From Actinomycetota bacterium (GTDB taxonomy: Bacteria > Actinomycetota > Actinomycetes > Nanopelagicales > Nanopelagicaceae): a stretch of DNA of 7,265 bases. Positions 1-5,769 of the stretch are shown here, piece after piece. Both the position numbers and the translations under genes were made by a program. The notes beneath the pieces are model-generated. The model searched no databases. It had not been told where the DNA came from and saw nothing but the letters and a program-made list of their open reading frames with translations. How positions within the stretch are numbered: the stretch's first letter is position 1; the number at the start of each line of letters is the position of its first letter. The DNA lies in NCBI GenBank assembly GCA_009704555.1, contig WLDY01000033.1, positions 1-7,265 of the forward strand, written 5' to 3'.

Positions 1-186
1 AAGGACATCACGGCGATCTGCCTTCTCTCCGCGCCTGAAGGAGTAGCAACGGTCGAGCGAGCATTCAAGGACTCCGACTTCCCCATCACCATCGTCACTG
101 GAGCGATGGATGAGAAGCTCAACGAGCATGGCTACATCGTCCCGGGTCTTGGTGACGCTGGCGATCGACTCTATGGCGTGGTGTAA
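1..186 (+). CDS. upp: Uracil phosphoribosyltransferase, C-terminal part (5' end outside window)
   Basis: The last 61 codons of a gene cut by the window edge, ending in TAA. The enzyme makes UMP from uracil and PRPP in the cytoplasm (pyrimidine salvage). The visible part holds the family's C-terminal signature: a (V)TGAMDEKLNEHGYIVPG stretch at visible residues 33-49, followed by GLGDAGDR at 49-56. This is the conserved uracil-binding loop and closing segment of UPRTs. The protein then ends within a few residues, as the family normally does (about 210 aa in total, so roughly 70% lies upstream). The PRPP-binding motif is outside the window and cannot be checked. The stop is 16 nt before the malic enzyme start on the same strand, so the two could be cotranscribed. 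Confidence 0.93.
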   Translation, partial: KDITAICLLSAPEGVATVERAFKDSDFPITIVTGAMDEKLNEHGYIVPGLGDAGDRLYGVV

Positions 187-202
187 GGGAATCTCGTAAT
201 CG

Positions 203-1582
203 ATGAATACTTCCCCCGGATATGCGATCACGATAAGGATCGAAGGAAAACCTGAGTTCCAACCCGTGGCAGAGATCAGCACCATCATCTCTCGCGAAGG
301 TGGAGCGGTCACAGCAATCGATGTGGTCGATTCGCAACTCGATCTCGTCGTCATAGATGTCAGTTGCAATACCGTCAATCAAGAGCACGCGGAGAAGGTG
401 ACAGCAGCCCTTGGCGCTTCCCCGGTCCTCACCGTCCGCAAAGTCTCGGATCGCACCTTCTTGCTCCACCTAGGCGGCAAGATTGAAGTGAATTCCAAGG
501 TCCCCTTGAAGACGCGCGACGATCTCTCTCGTGCATACACACCAGGAGTCGCACGGATCTGCCAGGCGATTGCCAAGGACAAGAGCGATGCGCGCCGCCT
601 TACGATCAAGCGCAATACCGTCGCTGTCGTCACTGATGGGTCAGCGGTGCTCGGCCTTGGCAATCTCGGCCCTGAGGCAGCGCTCCCGGTGATGGAGGGA
701 AAGGCAGCGCTCTTCAAGCGCTTTGCTGATGTCGATGCATGGCCAGTATGTCTCGATACCCAAGATGTCGATGAGATCGTCCGTACCGTCCAATTGATCG
801 CACCTGTCTATGGCGGAATCAACCTCGAGGACATCTCCGCTCCTCGGTGCTTCGAGATCGAAGCGAGGCTTCGAGAACTCCTCGACATCCCAGTCTTTCA
901 TGATGATCAGCATGGCACCGCGGTCGTGGTCCTGGCCGCGCTTCGTAATGCCTTGAAACTAGTCAAGAAGGATCTCGCTGCGACCAAGATCATTCTCAAT
1001 GGCGCAGGCGCAGCAGGAACTGCCATCGCTCGGCTACTAGTCCTCGCAGGAGCAAAGAACATCATCGGCTTCGACAAGAACGGTGTCATCGACAAGAACC
1101 GCCAGGCATCAAATGAGATGCGGCAATGGTTCATCGATCAATGTAATCCAACCAATTTCTCCGGAACTCTCTCGGAAGCGATGAAGGATGCTGATATCTT
1201 CATCGGTGTAAGCGTTCCGAATGTCTTGAGCGAGGCAGATGTCGCTTCGATGGCAAAGGGATCGATCATCTTCGCACTTGCCAATCCTGATCCTGAGATT
1301 GACCCGGTTCTGGCAAGGAAGCATGCGACAGTCGTCGCTACCGGACGTAGTGATCAACCAAACCAGATCAACAATGTCCTTGCATTCCCAGGAATCTTCC
1401 GAGGACTCCTCGACGCGGGTGCCAAGCAAGTCACCGATGAGATCCTCGTTGCCTGTGCAGATGCGATCTCCTCATGTGTCAGTGAGTCGCAACTCAACGC
1501 ATCATTCATCGTGCCAAGCGTCTTTGATACCAATGTCGTGAAAGCAGTGGCTGAAGCAGTCAAGAGCCACATCACTTCGTAA
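203..1582 (+). CDS. NAD(P)-dependent malic enzyme with N-terminal ACT-like domain
   Basis: A 459-aa cytoplasmic enzyme for oxidative decarboxylation of malate to pyruvate. Residues about 5-80 look like an ACT regulatory domain (YAITIRIEG..., then an alternating strand/helix pattern). Residues 100-250 are the malic enzyme catalytic domain, with SRAYTPGVA (Tyr112, catalytic acid), MEGKAALFK (Lys167, catalytic base), NLEDISAP (Glu209/Asp210) and FHDDQHGTA (Asp234/235, metal site). The Rossmann motif NGAGAAG spans 266-272, with Asp291 at the end of the next strand. ANPDPEI (360-366) and GRSDQPNQINN (381-391) are further family signatures. Length fits the short bacterial class without a phosphotransacetylase domain. 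The start is ATG, with a purine-rich AAGGGA 12 nt upstream, a rather long spacer. NAD versus NADP preference cannot be settled by eye; the acidic residue after strand 2 leans to NAD. The ACT domain suggests allosteric control by a small molecule, which is inferred. Confidence 0.93.
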   Translation: MNTSPGYAITIRIEGKPEFQPVAEISTIISREGGAVTAIDVVDSQLDLVVIDVSCNTVNQEHAEKVTAALGASPVLTVRKVSDRTFLLHLGGKIEVNSKVPLKTRDDLSRAYTPGVARICQAIAKDKSDARRLTIKRNTVAVVTDGSAVLGLGNLGPEAALPVMEGKAALFKRFADVDAWPVCLDTQDVDEIVRTVQLIAPVYGGINLEDISAPRCFEIEARLRELLDIPVFHDDQHGTAVVVLAALRNALKLVKKDLAATKIILNGAGAAGTAIARLLVLAGAKNIIGFDKNGVIDKNRQASNEMRQWFIDQCNPTNFSGTLSEAMKDADIFIGVSVPNVLSEADVASMAKGSIIFALANPDPEIDPVLARKHATVVATGRSDQPNQINNVLAFPGIFRGLLDAGAKQVTDEILVACADAISSCVSESQLNASFIVPSVFDTNVVKAVAEAVKSHITS

Positions 1583-1594
1583 AGGTCGGGACTT

Positions 1595-1617
1595 GGCCTA
1601 AGAGGGTCTCTTGGGTC
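1595..1617 (+). terminator. Hairpin at the convergent malic enzyme / flavin reductase junction
   Basis: GGCCTAAGAG, loop GGT, CTCTTGGGTC: a 10-bp stem with a 3-nt loop, including three G-U pairs in the + strand transcript. It lies 12 nt after the malic enzyme stop and overlaps the flavin reductase stop codon (1598-1600). On the - strand the core (AAGAG/CTCTT flanked by CC/GG with one mismatch) still folds, so it may stop both transcripts. The tail is only CUUG, not a U-run, so intrinsic activity is uncertain. Confidence 0.35.
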
Positions 1618-2101
1618 CTTGATGAAACTTGCTGTAAGCGAAGATCATCGGTGCCCTCTCGCTCGATGACATAGCGGCTACCTCGCCGACGATGATCGTG
1701 TGATCGAAAGTTTCGAAGCGATCGGTGGTCCGACATTCGAGTCTTCCCACCACACCATCTAGTACCGGAGTCCCAGCATTGGAAACCGTGTAATCAAGGC
1801 CTTCGAACTTATCCGGCACTCCCTTACGCGCAAAGCGTTCAATCAGACTCTGCTGATCATCTGCCAGGAAGTGCACCGCCCAGTTCTCTGCCTTAGCCCA
1901 AAAAGAGTAGCTCCCCGAATTGTGGTCGACGGTCCATAGCAACAGCTTCTTCGCCAACGAGATCGATGTGAGCGAGTTACAGAGGATTCCAACAGGTCTG
2001 TCGTCGGCAGCCATTCCGGTGACGAGAGCGACACCTGTCGGCCAAGTTGCCATGACTTTACGAAATGCCTGGGAGTCGAATTCTTTCTCAGAGAGAGACA
2101 T
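1598..2101 (-). CDS. Flavin reductase-like FMN-binding protein
   Basis: A 167-aa soluble protein of the flavin reductase-like domain family (HpaC-type, PF01613). Members bind FMN or FAD and usually reduce free flavin with NAD(P)H for a partner oxygenase. Signatures in order: FRKVMATWPTGVALVT (13-28), the flavin-binding stretch GILCNSLTSISL (38-49), WAVHFLADDQ with LIERFA (74-91), GTPVLDGVVGRLEC (110-123) and FDHTIIVGEV (132-141), with the conserved His134. The usual Gly before Asp-His is replaced by Phe here. Length is normal. The start is ATG. Only a weak AGTAGG lies upstream, overlapping the stop of the preceding gene, so translation may be coupled to it. It sits 12 nt downstream of the DUF2231-cytochrome b5 gene, suggesting one operon. 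No oxygenase gene is visible nearby, so the electron acceptor is unknown; the adjacent b5 protein is an inferred candidate. Confidence 0.88.
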   Translation of the reverse strand: MSLSEKEFDSQAFRKVMATWPTGVALVTGMAADDRPVGILCNSLTSISLAKKLLLWTVDHNSGSYSFWAKAENWAVHFLADDQQSLIERFARKGVPDKFEGLDYTVSNAGTPVLDGVVGRLECRTTDRFETFDHTIIVGEVAAMSSSERAPMIFAYSKFHQGPKRPS

Positions 2102-2113
2102 TAGAGGGGAAGC

Positions 2114-2887
2114 CTACTTGAGCCGTCCGATCTTCAAGGTCTCGAGCCACTCGTTTGGCTCTCGTTGCCCATCATGCTCATCAAGGAATCTCTCCGAAGC
2201 ATTGACGCCACACAGGCGCTTGATCGCGTTAGCGCCACCAGGATGGCGACTTGCGAAAGTAGTCAGGTCGTAGACGAAGCCCTCGACCACAGTCCAACAA
2301 TCGGTCGCTTTGTTGTGAAGTGAGACTTCTTCTGCACTGTAATCATCGAACCCTAGCGCGATTGGGACTTTGGCTGCTGCGTACTTATCCTTCCAAACCG
2401 CCTCTGCGCCTGAGTGACCGACCAGGACGGTCAATCCGATGGTGGTGATACTCAGGAGAGCAGTGATGACTCTAAGGAGTTTTGAGACGAGTTCGATTCT
2501 CATGTAGAAGGAGAAGAGAGCGAAGAGGATGGTCGACCCGACCAACGCTGCAGCGACTGGGACAAGGATGTTGCCCCATTCGGCATGGGTCTCAGGAAGT
2601 CCAACGGCAGCCGCAAGAGAATCTCCAGAAGACTTCGCTACCAGAGCGGCAAGGGTGCAGAGAGTCACCAAAGCGATCGCAATCTGGTGGAATCTCTCGA
2701 ATACTTGCACTTTCCACATAGCCAGGAGCAGACCCAAGGCGACAAGTGGCAAGAGGATCACGACCACATGCACGACGAGTGGATGTGCCGGTAGGGCTCC
2801 GATTGACGCCCAGGTACCACGCGGTAAGAGGAAGACAATGCCCAGAAGGAGTATGGAAGATGCTGACACCGTTGCAAATCTCCTCAT
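2114..2887 (-). CDS. Membrane protein: DUF2231-like domain fused to a cytochrome b5-type haem domain
   Basis: 257 aa. Residues 10-28 form a hydrophobic N-terminal segment (signal anchor or signal peptide, ending near TWA). After it comes the DUF2231-type start ALPAHPLVVHVVVILLPLVA (31-50), with four predicted membrane helices at about 38-58, 67-85, 108-128 and 136-157. Conserved histidines sit at 35, 40, 101 (HAEWG) and 158 (GHSGAEAVW), which might bind haem. Residues 183-255 match a cytochrome b5 domain: YSAEEVSLHNKATDCWTVVE, then VYDLTTFASRHPGG with axial His215 and a second candidate ligand His238 (LDEHDG) 23 residues later. In classical b5 this gap is 24. The protein likely carries electrons at the membrane. 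Topology is uncertain; a short soluble tail follows the last helix. The ATG start has no good Shine-Dalgarno sequence. It is probably the first gene of a two-gene unit with the flavin reductase. Confidence 0.85.
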   Translation of the reverse strand: MRRFATVSASSILLLGIVFLLPRGTWASIGALPAHPLVVHVVVILLPLVALGLLLAMWKVQVFERFHQIAIALVTLCTLAALVAKSSGDSLAAAVGLPETHAEWGNILVPVAAALVGSTILFALFSFYMRIELVSKLLRVITALLSITTIGLTVLVGHSGAEAVWKDKYAAAKVPIALGFDDYSAEEVSLHNKATDCWTVVEGFVYDLTTFASRHPGGANAIKRLCGVNASERFLDEHDGQREPNEWLETLKIGRLK

Positions 2888-2910
2888 AGGACGAGAGTAG
2901 CAACGCTCAA

Positions 2911-2978
2911 GGCGCCTAAGGTGTAACGAACCTGAGAGCCCACCGTGAGTCGAGTCTCACTTTAAGGAGTTAGGCGCC
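2911..2978. repeat. 9-bp inverted repeat enclosing a smaller hairpin, between two - strand genes
   Basis: ggcgcctaa (2911-2919) and ttaggcgcc (2970-2978) are perfect inverted copies. Nested inside is gtgag/ctcac (2945-2949 and 2956-2960) with a 6-nt loop. The right arm contains the stop codon and last codons of the secreted protein gene. The 82-nt gap is the only space between that gene and the start of the DUF2231-b5 gene. It could be a transcription end or a processing structure; there is no U-run. By chance alone a 9-bp match at this distance is possible, helped by the palindromic GGCGCC core. Confidence 0.3.
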
Positions 2979-4760
2979 CTTCCTGAAACCCTTAGGGCAA
3001 CTTGATCCGCTCACCTTCTTGATCACCTTTCCTCTGACACAGATGATCTTTGATGTAGCCGACTTCTTTTGCGCTACGACTTGAGCAGGCTGAGCAACCG
3101 TTCCCTTGAGGACGACTCTGATGGTGGGGCTCGAATAGGTGAAGTTGTATGCACCTAACGAGAGCCAACCCCCCTTCTCGCCCACCACAGTGGTGGCCAC
3201 ATTCTGCACACCGCTCTCAGAAGAGATCGAAACCGTGGCACTTACCGGCGCATCGGTGAAGCCATAGATGCAACGAGCAACCTTTGAACTCATGACGAGA
3301 TCGTATGTTCCTTTGAAGACAGTGATGCCATCTGACTCGTAATGTGTTGCTGCTACTTTGTAATCGAGCGCCTCACTCGATTTGTCATAGACCGGCGGAC
3401 CATCGAGATACTCGGCAGCATTGGTGGTGACTATTCCAGCGAGTGAATCAGTCTGATTGAGACACTTACGAACCTCATCGGCTACTTCGTAATTGCTCAT
3501 CGTCTGCAGGGACCATGCCGTCGGAAGGGCCTGTGCACGATCACCGAGCGAGGGCAACCAGGATAGGAACTCGTCGAGGGTCTCCTGGTTGTGACCGAAA
3601 TTCGCATCACGAAGAAGTGCGATCTCACTCAGAGGTTTCGACTTATTCGTATTCCCGAACAAAGGAGATCCGTAATTGGGTTTACCTTCATAGAATGACT
3701 TGATCGACTGTGGCGCAGTGGCGTTATCGACCCAGACGGCGTTGACCGGGATCTTGATTGGCTCTGCGGAGACCGTGATGGTGTTGCCACCGATGCTATT
3801 GACGCTCACATCGACCTTCGGTCCTTTGATTCGACCATGGAGCCATCCGGTGATCTTTCGCGAAAGGTCGACCGTCAGGCCATAGCGAAGATCCATTGGC
3901 AACGAATAACGAGCAGCACACTGGGTCAAAGATGCGATCGCGCAGGATGCTGGATAGCCACTTTCGCTGCCGATACTGGTGAATCCCTTGAGATAGAGCT
4001 TTGGATCGGTACTGACGCCACCAAATCCATGCTTCCCATCGATAATCTTCACTGCCGTGATGGAGATCGACATACTCTCCAACATGAACTCGGTCTGACC
4101 GTCAGCCACTCTCTTCTGCGCCGTCAACTGAGCCTTCACGAGATAGGTATCGCCGCCATTGTGCGGCGCTCCAGGAATGCGAATCAACGTGGGCGCAGCG
4201 CCATTCGGGACCTTGAGCGAAGCACTCCCTTTGAACGACTGAGGCGTCACTGCGGGGAACTCACCCTCGATCGAGTATGTCAGCGGCTTATTAGAAGCAT
4301 CAGCGATGGTGATGTCTCGGATGCAGTCGATGATTACATTTTTGCTACATAGCGGAAGAATCGCATTGACGTAGACCTCTTGCCCATTGCATGCGCTGCT
4401 TGCGATATCGCTACAAGCGACTACGGCAGTTGCCTGGCCTGTGGAATCACGATCGATGCTGATCGCATAGGAAGGGAATCGATAGAGCGAACTGAGATCG
4501 TTGTGGTAGTAACCCTGGACGTTTCGAAAGCCCGGTGCCCATGGTGGAAGAAATTGCTCTGGCGATGAGGCGACGTAGCCATCGCAGGCATAGAAGTTTG
4601 GATCACAGTAGGTCGAAATCGGCTTCGTCTCATCGGGACCTATCGGAGCGGCCTCTGTCGTTACGGTTCCTTCTGCGATCGCTGGAATCAGCGAAGTGAA
4701 GGTGAGGCCCATAGCGAGTGTGATTAGGAAGAGCCGACCAACGATGGAGCGTTTGCGCAT
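2970..4760 (-). CDS. Secreted cysteine-rich protein with C-terminal CxxGK...CPKG tail motif; function unknown
   Basis: 596 aa. A clear Sec signal peptide: basic MRKR, hydrophobic core 9-26, and a likely cleavage after AIA (residue 29). I recognise no enzyme family. The mature part is rich in Ser/Thr/Val with short beta-strand-like stretches, suggesting extracellular beta domains. One is near 497-555 (CIYGFTDAPVSATVSI ... GGWLSLGAYNFTYSSPTIRV). There are 12 cysteines (52, 59, 116, 124, 138, 146, 273, 281, 433, 497, 574, 588), an even number that fits disulfides outside the cell. After an Ala/Gln/Lys-rich linker (555-570) the last 26 residues read KIICVRGKVIKKV...CPKGFRKGA. I associate such tails with secreted proteins of freshwater actinobacteria; this is recollection, not a search. 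No LPXTG, lipobox or C-terminal helix is seen. The start is well supported: AAGGAG (4768-4773) is 7 nt before the ATG. It appears monocistronic, with 356 nt upstream. Confidence 0.85.
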   Translation of the reverse strand: MRKRSIVGRLFLITLAMGLTFTSLIPAIAEGTVTTEAAPIGPDETKPISTYCDPNFYACDGYVASSPEQFLPPWAPGFRNVQGYYHNDLSSLYRFPSYAISIDRDSTGQATAVVACSDIASSACNGQEVYVNAILPLCSKNVIIDCIRDITIADASNKPLTYSIEGEFPAVTPQSFKGSASLKVPNGAAPTLIRIPGAPHNGGDTYLVKAQLTAQKRVADGQTEFMLESMSISITAVKIIDGKHGFGGVSTDPKLYLKGFTSIGSESGYPASCAIASLTQCAARYSLPMDLRYGLTVDLSRKITGWLHGRIKGPKVDVSVNSIGGNTITVSAEPIKIPVNAVWVDNATAPQSIKSFYEGKPNYGSPLFGNTNKSKPLSEIALLRDANFGHNQETLDEFLSWLPSLGDRAQALPTAWSLQTMSNYEVADEVRKCLNQTDSLAGIVTTNAAEYLDGPPVYDKSSEALDYKVAATHYESDGITVFKGTYDLVMSSKVARCIYGFTDAPVSATVSISSESGVQNVATTVVGEKGGWLSLGAYNFTYSSPTIRVVLKGTVAQPAQVVAQKKSATSKIICVRGKVIKKVSGSSCPKGFRKGA

Positions 4761-5116
4761 CCTCTGACTCCTTCATCTCGTTCGGCGACCTTCAGTCAAT
4801 GTCGCTCAATGATGCTACTCCCGCCAGCCTCGCCTTACTAGCGTATTTGGCTCAGAAATCGGAGATTCTTTACTCTAACCAGAAGGCTCACACCGTCCGC
4901 AAGAGTGTGATTCTTCGGTCTAGCAAAACTACTAACATCTTGAAGAGTTCAGCCAATGGCATGGGGGAAAGATCCCTCATTCCATGAAGAAGGTCAAACA
5001 AGAGGGAAGTCAAAGCGCAAAGGTAATCTCGGTGTTGGAAAGAGATTGGGGACTCTGTCATTCTGGCAATCGATAGAGTACAAGTCACTTCAAGAATTGC
5101 CTTGATGCGATTGAAG
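4761..5116. other. 356-nt stretch without a convincing gene, upstream of the secreted protein
   Basis: Lies between the acetyltransferase stop and the secreted protein start (both - strand), so it should hold the terminator of one and the promoter of the other. It contains a Shine-Dalgarno AAGGAG just before 4760 and two hairpins. One is at 4882-4916, listed separately. The other is at 4960-4986: CATGG/CCATG outside and GGGA/TCCC inside, with a 4-nt loop and a 5-nt bulge, about 130 nt past the acetyltransferase stop and with no U-run. A weak -10-like TAGAGT (- strand) lies just downstream of the first hairpin, with no good -35 at normal spacing. Short open frames exist on both strands but show no ribosome site or recognisable protein. 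Confidence 0.5.
4882..4916. repeat. Imperfect inverted repeat upstream of the secreted protein gene
   Basis: gaaggctcacac (4882-4893) pairs with gtgtgattcttc (4905-4916): 12-nt arms with a two-base internal mismatch and an 11-nt loop. It sits about 120-155 nt before the secreted protein start, next to a weak -10-like TAGAGT on the - strand. It could be an operator, a leader hairpin or the end of the acetyltransferase transcript. No U-run follows on either strand. Confidence 0.35.
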
Positions 5117-5647
5117 CTACCAGTAATCTCCCTCACGCCAATCGCAGTAAGCGGTCCGTATCTCTTCTGAAGGACTGGAATCTCCGACGAGATACATCAA
5201 TCCATCATCTTCATCAGGGGTAAGAGTCACTGCACCATTGATAACTACTCCACTCTTGCCCTCGAATCTTCTCCAACCAAATTTGTCGTAGAACTTGAAT
5301 TCATCCGTGGAAAGCATGGATAGTTCATGTTGGATGGCACAAGTTTCACTGATGGTGGACATCAACTCGCTCCCAAAGCCCCGCCCCTGAAATCTGCGCG
5401 AGACTGCTACGCCCTCGAGATAGCCAACTCTTCTTGCTTGCCCATTGATGTGGATTTCTCTGGGGACTACCGCGCCATGGGTCACAATCTCGCCGTCGTA
5501 GGTCCCGACGAATCGAATACCTCCATAGGTGTGAAGCCAGTCCTCTTCGGAGAAGTCGTCTTCGTAGGCTTCACTCATCAGAGTTCTAAGCGCACTATGG
5601 TTGTGAGAGAAAAATTCCTCATCACTCTGGAAGATTGTGAGCGTCAT
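5117..5647 (-). CDS. aac(2')-I: GNAT N-acetyltransferase of the aminoglycoside 2'-N-acetyltransferase, AAC(2')-I, family
   Basis: 176 aa, close to the 181 aa of mycobacterial AAC(2')-Ic as I recall it, with matching blocks along the length. These are DFSEEDWLHTYGG (31-43), IVTHGAVVPRE (54-64), VGYLEGVAVSRRFQGRGFGSEL (74-95), TPDEDDG (143-149) and the C-terminal CDWREGDYW (168-176). The acetyl-CoA loop RxxGxG is Arg85-Gly90. Residues I recall as contacting the aminoglycoside in the mycobacterial enzyme have counterparts: Glu78, an Asp near 146-148, Asp174 and the terminal Trp176. The family acetylates the 2'-amino group of aminoglycosides with acetyl-CoA. In several bacteria the gene is chromosomal, and its everyday role (for instance in cell wall metabolism in Providencia) may differ from resistance. 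The start is ATG with AAGGA 5 nt upstream. It begins 31 nt after the tRNA-Val gene on the same strand and could share its transcript. Family assignment is strong; substrate is unproven. Confidence 0.85.
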   Translation of the reverse strand: MTLTIFQSDEEFFSHNHSALRTLMSEAYEDDFSEEDWLHTYGGIRFVGTYDGEIVTHGAVVPREIHINGQARRVGYLEGVAVSRRFQGRGFGSELMSTISETCAIQHELSMLSTDEFKFYDKFGWRRFEGKSGVVINGAVTLTPDEDDGLMYLVGDSSPSEEIRTAYCDWREGDYW

Positions 5648-5678
5648 CGTGATCCTTGAGTATCTGTAAGAGAATCTG

Positions 5679-5750
5679 TGGGCGGTGAGGGTTTCGAACC
5701 CCCGACATCCTCGGTGTAAACGAGGCGCTCTACCGCTGAGCTAACCACCC
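5679..5750 (-). tRNA. tRNA-Val, anticodon TAC
   Basis: The reverse strand folds as a complete cloverleaf of 72 nt. Acceptor stem is GGGTGGT with ACCGCCC (one T-G pair) and discriminator A. D arm is GCTC/GAGC. The anticodon arm is CCTCG-TTTACAC-CGAGG with anticodon TAC (5716-5718), which reads GUA valine codons. The variable loop is ATGTC and the T arm is GGGGG-TTCGAAA-CCCTC. The 3' CCA is not encoded (CAG follows), so it must be added after transcription. It lies 16 nt after the peroxiredoxin stop and 31 nt before the acetyltransferase start, all on the same strand. Confidence 0.97.
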
Positions 5751-5763
5751 GGTAGTGAACGTA

Positions 5764-5769
5764 ATACTA
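5764..5769 (-). promoter_or_regulatory. Possible -10 element for tRNA-Val
   Basis: TAGTAT on the - strand, 13 nt before the first base of the tRNA and overlapping the peroxiredoxin stop codon (5767-5769). The distance fits a short tRNA 5' leader. No good -35 hexamer is seen (TTACAA at 19-nt spacing is the nearest), so the tRNA may instead be read through from the peroxiredoxin gene. Confidence 0.22.

Noticed and set aside
3837..4352. 171-aa open frame on the + strand inside the secreted protein gene
   Set aside because: It is antisense to a gene with a signal peptide and strong ribosome site, and the protein is an Arg/His-rich shadow.
4960..4986. Bulged hairpin as the terminator of the acetyltransferase gene
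   Set aside because: The stem is interrupted by a 5-nt bulge, lies about 130 nt past the stop and has no U-run. It is kept only as a note in the intergenic entry.
4799..4987. Possible 62-aa gene on the + strand
   Set aside because: No ribosome site, serine/lysine-rich low-information protein, and it runs through the two hairpins.
4888..5136. Possible 82-aa gene on the - strand after the acetyltransferase
   Set aside because: It overlaps the acetyltransferase 3' end, has no Shine-Dalgarno sequence, and the protein resembles nothing I know. More likely chance in an intergenic stretch.
5679..5703. tRNA 3' end as an attachment site for an integrated element
   Set aside because: No second copy of the tRNA 3' sequence and no integrase gene is visible in the window.
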